DNA of 18,043 nt. Origin: Frankiales bacterium. Lineage in GTDB: Bacteria > Actinomycetota > Actinomycetes > Mycobacteriales > SCTD01. Positions within the stretch are counted from its first letter, which is position 1. The number at the start of each line of letters is the position of its first letter. Under the pieces are notes generated by a model that saw nothing but the letters and a program-made list of their open reading frames with translations, was not told the DNA's origin and did not search any database. Location: contig JAODNS010000066.1 of assembly GCA_025465145.1 (NCBI GenBank), positions 1 to 18,043 of the forward strand, read 5' to 3'. Shown in pieces: positions 14,469 through 18,043 of this stretch. A program made the translations under genes and the position numbers.

Positions 14469-15356
14469 GTGAACGCTCCCCGCCCGCACGACGCACGCCT
14501 GTCCGTGGGCGTCGTCGGTGCCGGTCGTGTCGGCGCCGTCCTCGGCGCGGCTCTGCTGCGGGCGGGGCACGACGTCACCGCGGTGTCCGCCGTCTCCGAC
14601 GCGTCCCGCCGGCGGGCCGAGACGCTGCTGCCCGGCGTACCCGTCGTCGGCCCGGAGGAGGTGCCGCGCGGCGCCGACCTGGTCCTGCTGGCCGTCCCCG
14701 ACGACGCGCTGCCCGATCTCGTCGCCGGCCTCGCCTCCACCGGTGCGCTGCAGGCCGGTCAGCTGGTCGCGCACCCGAGCGGACGGCACGGCCTGCAGGT
14801 GCTCGAGCCGGCCAGCCGCCGCGGCTGCCTGCCGCTGGCGCTGCACCCCGTCCTGCCGTTCACCGGCACCGAGGTGGACCTCGCCCGCCTGCACGGCGTC
14901 TCGTTCGGCGTCACGTCGCCCGAGCCGCTCCGGCCGGTCGCCGAGACGCTCGTGCTCGAGATGGGCGGCGAGCCGGTCTGGCTGAGCGACGAGCTCCGGT
15001 CGCTGTGGCACGCCGCGCTGGCCCACGGCGCCAACCACCTCGTCACCCTCGTCGCCAGCGCCGCCGACCTGCTGCGCGAGGCGGGCGTCGAGGAGCCGGG
15101 CCGCGTGCTCGCTCCGCTGCTCGGTGCCGCGCTCGACGGGTCGCTCCGTTCCGGCGACGCGGTCCTCACCGGTCCGGTCTCGCGCGGCGACGCGGAGACC
15201 GTCAAGGCGCACCTGGACGTCCTCGCCCACTCGCCCGTCCTGCCCGCGTACGTCGCCATGGCCCGGCTCACGGCCGACCGCGCCCTCGCCAGTGGCCGGC
15301 TCGACCCGCACCACGCGGGCGCGCTGCTCGAGGTCCTCGGCACGGTGGCCCGGTGA
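14469..15356 (+). CDS. Rossmann-fold / DUF2520 protein upstream of panC
   Basis: A 295-residue two-domain protein. The N-terminal NAD(P)-type Rossmann fold starts SVGVVGAGRVGAVLGAALLR (GxGxxG). The middle contains LVLLAVPDDALPDLV and ALHPVLPFTG. The C-terminal all-helical DUF2520 domain has LWHAALAHGANHLVTLVASA and LTGPVSRGDAETVKAHL. The architecture resembles NADP-dependent dehydrogenases such as ketopantoate or pyrroline-5-carboxylate reductases. The gene precedes panC in many actinobacteria, including mycobacteria, so a role in pantothenate synthesis (a ketopantoate-reductase-like step) is a reasonable but unproven guess. GTG 14469 starts just before the Rossmann strand. Its TGA overlaps the panC GTG (GTGA). 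Confidence 0.88.
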   Translation: MNAPRPHDARLSVGVVGAGRVGAVLGAALLRAGHDVTAVSAVSDASRRRAETLLPGVPVVGPEEVPRGADLVLLAVPDDALPDLVAGLASTGALQAGQLVAHPSGRHGLQVLEPASRRGCLPLALHPVLPFTGTEVDLARLHGVSFGVTSPEPLRPVAETLVLEMGGEPVWLSDELRSLWHAALAHGANHLVTLVASAADLLREAGVEEPGRVLAPLLGAALDGSLRSGDAVLTGPVSRGDAETVKAHLDVLAHSPVLPAYVAMARLTADRALASGRLDPHHAGALLEVLGTVAR

Positions 15357-16147
15357 ACGTCGTCTCCAGCCGCGCCGAGCTGGCGGCGGCCCGGGCAGCG
15401 CTGCCCGGCCGCGTCGCCGTTGTGATGACGATGGGCGCGCTGCACGACGGCCACGTCGAGCTCATCAAGCAGGCCCGCGCCGAGGCGGACAGCGTCGTCG
15501 TGACCATCTTCCTCAACCCGCTGCAGTTCGCCGCCGGGGAGGACCTCGACCGCTACCCGCGTCGGCTCGAGCAGGACCTGCCGCTGTGCGGGGGCGCCGG
15601 CGCCGACCTCGTCTTCACGCCCACGCCGGACGTGGTCTACCCGACGACGCCGGTGGTGCGCGTCAGCGCGGGGCCGCTCGGCGACGTCTTCGAGGGCGCC
15701 AGCCGTCCGGGTCACTTCGACGGCGTCGTCACGGTCGTCCTCAAGCTCATGCACCTGGTCCGCCCGGACGTCGCGTACTTCGGCCAGAAGGACGCGCAGC
15801 AGCTCGCCTGCATCCGCCGGATGGTCAGTGACCTGGACGTCCCGGTCGAGGTGGTCGCCGTGCCCACCGTGCGGGACGCCGACGGGCTGGCGCTGTCCAG
15901 CCGCAACGAGTACCTGACCGACGACCAGCACCGCTCCGCGCTGGTGCTCTCCCGCGCCCTGGCCACCCGCGACCTGGCCGCCGGCCGGGCGCTGCTCGAC
16001 GCCGAGGCCGGCGTCGACCTCGACTACCTCGAACGTGTCGATCCCCACACCTTCGAGGTGACACCGGACGGCTCGCTCCTCGTTGTAGCCGCCAGAGTGG
16101 GCACCACCCGCCTGATCGACAACCTCCTGCTCGAGGAAGTGGCCTGA
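15353..16147 (+). CDS. panC: Pantothenate synthetase (pantoate–beta-alanine ligase)
   Basis: A 264-residue PanC that joins pantoate and beta-alanine with ATP in the cytosol. Seen in order: MTMGALHDGHVELIKQAR (HxGH nucleotidyl-transferase motif), FLNPLQFAAGEDLDRYPR, VFEGASRPGHFDGVVTVVLK, YFGQKDAQQL, ALSSRNEYL (KMSKS-like equivalent) and a C-terminus ending RVGTTRLIDNLLL. It is shorter than the usual 280–310 residues; the C-terminal lid domain appears compacted between SRALATRDLA and DYLERVDP. It is translationally coupled on both sides, by GTGA with DUF2520 and TGATG with panD. It uses the beta-alanine made by the next gene product. Confidence 0.96.
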   Translation: MNVVSSRAELAAARAALPGRVAVVMTMGALHDGHVELIKQARAEADSVVVTIFLNPLQFAAGEDLDRYPRRLEQDLPLCGGAGADLVFTPTPDVVYPTTPVVRVSAGPLGDVFEGASRPGHFDGVVTVVLKLMHLVRPDVAYFGQKDAQQLACIRRMVSDLDVPVEVVAVPTVRDADGLALSSRNEYLTDDQHRSALVLSRALATRDLAAGRALLDAEAGVDLDYLERVDPHTFEVTPDGSLLVVAARVGTTRLIDNLLLEEVA

Positions 16148-16590
16148 TGTTCCGGACCATGCTGAAGTCCAAGATCCACCGCGCGACGGTGACGCAGGCC
16201 GACCTGCACTACGTCGGATCGGTGACGGTCGACGAGGACCTCATGGACGCGGCCGACCTGCTGGCCGGCGAGCAGGTGGCGATCGTCGACGTCACCAACG
16301 GCGCGCGCCTCGAGACGTACGTCATCGCCGGCCCCCGCGGCTCCGGCATCATCGGCATCAACGGCGCGGCCGCGCGGCTCGTGCACCCCGGCGACCTCGT
16401 CATCCTCATCGCGTACGGCGTCATGGAGGACGCGGAGGCGCGCACGTACGTGCCGCGGGTCGTCTTCGTCGACAGCGAGAACCGCGTGACGGGTACCGGG
16501 AGCGATCCCGCCGACGCGCTGCCGAACAGCGGGCTGCTGCGCGGGGACAAGGTGTACGCCCCCGACGACGACCCGCTGCTGGCCTGGTGA
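16147..16590 (+). CDS. panD: Aspartate 1-decarboxylase precursor
   Basis: A 147-residue pyruvoyl-dependent decarboxylase that makes beta-alanine for PanC. Self-cleavage between Gly24 and Ser25 (ADLHYVGSVTVD) would generate the pyruvoyl group on Ser25. Numbering from the ATG at 16147 gives exactly the classical Ser25, which supports this start over the in-frame ATG at 16159. Further hallmarks are MLKSKIHRATVTQADLHY, the VTNGARLETYVI and INGAAARL motifs and the LVILIAYGVM strand. A C-terminal extension of about 20 residues is present, as in other actinobacteria. Its TGA overlaps the nadB GTG. Confidence 0.97.
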   Translation: MFRTMLKSKIHRATVTQADLHYVGSVTVDEDLMDAADLLAGEQVAIVDVTNGARLETYVIAGPRGSGIIGINGAAARLVHPGDLVILIAYGVMEDAEARTYVPRVVFVDSENRVTGTGSDPADALPNSGLLRGDKVYAPDDDPLLAW

Positions 16591-18043
16591 ACCACCGGCG
16601 GCTGCTCGCCCCGCTCCCCGGCTGGACCCTCGAGGCCGACGTCGTCGTCGTCGGCTCCGGCGTCGCCGGGCTGACCGCGGCGCTGCACGCGACCGCCGCC
16701 GGCCGGGTCCTGCTCGTCACGAAGGTCCTCGTCGACGCCGGCTCCACCCGCTGGGCGCAGGGCGGCGTCGCCGCCGCGCTCGCCCCCGACGACTCGCCCG
16801 AGGACCACCTGCAGGACACGCTGGTCGCGGGGGTCGGGCTGTGCGACGAGGACGCGGTACGGGTGCTGTGCACCGAGGGACCCGGCCGGCTGCGCGAGCT
16901 CATCGCGCTCGGTGCCGCCTTCGACCGCGACCCCGACGGCGAGCTGTCGCTGACCCGGGAGGGCGGCCACCACCGCAACCGGATCGTGCACGCCGGCGGC
17001 GACGCCACCGGGGCGGAGGTCTCCCGCGCGCTGGTCGCCGCGGTGAAGGCGCACCCGGGCATCGAGCTGGTCGAGCACGCGCTCGTGCTCGACCTGCTGC
17101 TCACCGCTGATGGCCGCGCCGCCGGCATCACGCTGCACGTGCTCGGCGAGGGCACCAAGGACGGCGTCGGCGCCGTCCATGCGCGGGCCGTCGTCCTCGC
17201 CACGGGCGGGATGGGGCAGGTCTACAGCAGCACCACCAATCCGTCGGTCTCCACCGGCGACGGCGTCGCGCTCGCGCTGCGGGCGGGTGCCGCCGTGACG
17301 GACCTCGAGTTCGTCCAGTTCCACCCGACCTCGCTGTACCTCGGCGGCACCGTCGCCGGGCAGCAGCCGCTCATCAGCGAGGCGATGCGCGGCGAGGGCG
17401 CCTTCCTCGTGGACGCCGACGGCCGCCGCGTCATCGGGCCGGCGGACCACCCGCTCGCCGACCTCGCGCCGCGGGACGTCGTCGCCAAGGCGATCCACCG
17501 GCGGATGCTCGACAACGCCGTAGACCACGTCTTCCTCGACGCCCGCGGCCTCGGGGAGAGCCTGCTGCTGCTGCGCTTCCCGACGATCGCCGCCCGCTGC
17601 CGCGAGGCCGGGATCGACCCGGTCGTCGACCTCATCCCGGTCGCCCCGGCGGCGCACTACGCCAGCGGCGGTGTGCGTACCGACCTCGACGGACGCACCA
17701 CGGTGCCCGGCCTGTACGCGTGCGGCGAGGTCGCCTGCACCGGCGTGCACGGCGCGAACCGGCTGGCCAGCAACAGCCTGCTCGAGGGGCTGGTGTTCGC
17801 CGCCCGGATCGGCGCTGACCTCGCCCGCGACCTCCCGCCGCACCTCCATCCCCGGCCTGTACGCCTGCGCCGAGGTCGCCTGCACCGGCGTGCACGGCGC
17901 GAACCGGCTGGCCAGCAACTCCCTGCTGGAGGGCCTGGTCTTCTCCCGCCGGATCGCCGACGACATCGCCCGGGACCTGCCGCCGCAGGCCGACCCGGCC
18001 ACCCCGACCGCCGTCGGCACCTGGGTGGTGCCGCCGGAGATCC
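16587..18043 (+). CDS. nadB: L-aspartate oxidase, 3'-truncated by window edge and frame-broken by a tandem repeat
   Basis: A FAD flavoprotein that oxidises aspartate to iminoaspartate, the first step of de novo NAD synthesis. It starts at GTG 16587, overlapping the panD stop. It shows the dinucleotide motif DVVVVGSGVAGLTAAL, STRWAQGGVAAAL, GHHRNRIVHAGGDATG, TGGMGQVYSSTTNP, EFVQFHPTSLY, SEAMRGEGAF, the ARGLGE region, PVAPAAHYASGGVRTDL and GLYACGEVACTGVHGANRL. After about residue 418 (17840) the segment from GLYAC onward is repeated 145 bp downstream in the +1 frame, as a diverged copy (GLYACAEVACTG ... GLVFSRRIADD). A continuous NadB would need to skip one copy. As written, the product loses its helical C-terminal domain. 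A misassembly or chimeric join is a strong alternative to a real disruption. Confidence 0.9.
   Translation, partial: MNHRRLLAPLPGWTLEADVVVVGSGVAGLTAALHATAAGRVLLVTKVLVDAGSTRWAQGGVAAALAPDDSPEDHLQDTLVAGVGLCDEDAVRVLCTEGPGRLRELIALGAAFDRDPDGELSLTREGGHHRNRIVHAGGDATGAEVSRALVAAVKAHPGIELVEHALVLDLLLTADGRAAGITLHVLGEGTKDGVGAVHARAVVLATGGMGQVYSSTTNPSVSTGDGVALALRAGAAVTDLEFVQFHPTSLYLGGTVAGQQPLISEAMRGEGAFLVDADGRRVIGPADHPLADLAPRDVVAKAIHRRMLDNAVDHVFLDARGLGESLLLLRFPTIAARCREAGIDPVVDLIPVAPAAHYASGGVRTDLDGRTTVPGLYACGEVACTGVHGANRLASNSLLEGLVFAARIGADLARDLPPHLHPRPVRLRRGRLHRRARREPAGQQLPAGGPGLLPPDRRRHRPGPAAAGRPGHPDRRRHLGGAAGD
17706..17842 (+). repeat. nadB tandem duplication, copy 1 (in frame with upstream nadB)
   Basis: 137 bp encoding GLYACGEVACTGVHGANRL and onward to ARDLPP in the nadB frame. 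It matches 17851–17987 at 121 of 137 positions, including one 49-nt identical run. Confidence 0.88.
17851..17987 (+). repeat. nadB tandem duplication, copy 2 (shifted by +1 frame)
   Basis: It encodes GLYACAEVACTGVHGANRL and onward to ARDLPP in a frame shifted +1 relative to copy 1. It is preceded by TSI and followed by a plausible NadB continuation (QADPATPTAVGTWVVPPEI). Only 8 bp separate the copies. Most of the 16 differences are synonymous or conservative, as between orthologues. Confidence 0.88.

Noticed and set aside
16209..18020. 603-codon open frame on the minus strand opposite panD and nadB
   Set aside because: Shadow of the real plus-strand genes. It contains duplicated stretches simply because nadB does, and shows no recognisable domain.

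Overview
The window is about 18 kb of very GC-rich DNA with dense, overlapping genes, many GTG starts and TANNNT-type -10 hexamers. This is typical of an Actinomycetota (actinomycete) chromosome. The backbone order tilS–hpt–ftsH–folP–folB–folK–DUF3180 and DUF2520–panC–panD–nadB resembles the corresponding Mycobacterium tuberculosis region. The genus cannot be fixed from sequence alone; a Geodermatophilales/Frankiales-like actinomycete is only a guess.

Layout. (1) 1–3632: the C-terminal part of tilS (tRNA-Ile lysidine synthase), hpt (purine salvage) and ftsH (membrane AAA+ protease). ftsH carries an in-frame TAA one codon before its zinc-binding HEAGH motif. (2) 3638–6337: a tightly coupled folate operon of folP, an NTF2-like gene, folB and folK, then a DUF3180 membrane protein and a small acidic protein. 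folE, which usually sits between ftsH and folP, is absent. (3) 6322–9699: a quaternary-amine/glycine-betaine-type ABC importer. Its ATPase is on the minus strand, divergent from two permeases and a lipoprotein binding protein. The binding protein appears to be circularly permuted: the family's usual C-terminal segment lies directly after the signal peptide. (4) 9683–14380: an accessory block with a DUF1684 protein, an AbiEi/DUF559-like nuclease-fold gene flanked by two 53-bp palindrome-ended repeats, an orphan NuoD2-type complex I subunit, a cupin, a MidA/NDUFAF7-family methyltransferase and a PaaI-type thioesterase. (5) 14469–18043: a cofactor operon with a DUF2520 Rossmann protein, panC, panD and nadB. 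nadB runs off the window and contains a diverged, out-of-frame 137-bp tandem repeat near its end.

How the parts relate. The folate genes make dihydropteroate precursors. The panC/panD pair makes pantothenate for CoA, and nadB starts NAD synthesis, so the two ends of the window are cofactor-biosynthesis operons. The ABC genes are a compatible-solute uptake system. The NuoD2 and MidA-like genes are plausibly linked, because the mitochondrial MidA relative NDUFAF7 methylates an arginine of the NuoD homologue, and that arginine is conserved here.

No gap between genes exceeds 300 bases. The largest are 764–896 (little besides the hpt -10), 10250–10405 (palindromic repeat) and 11258–11367 (palindromic and tandem repeats). 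I saw no rRNA, CRISPR array, insertion sequence or convincing tRNA. The ftsH nonsense codon and the nadB duplication could both be sequence or assembly errors and need read-level checking.
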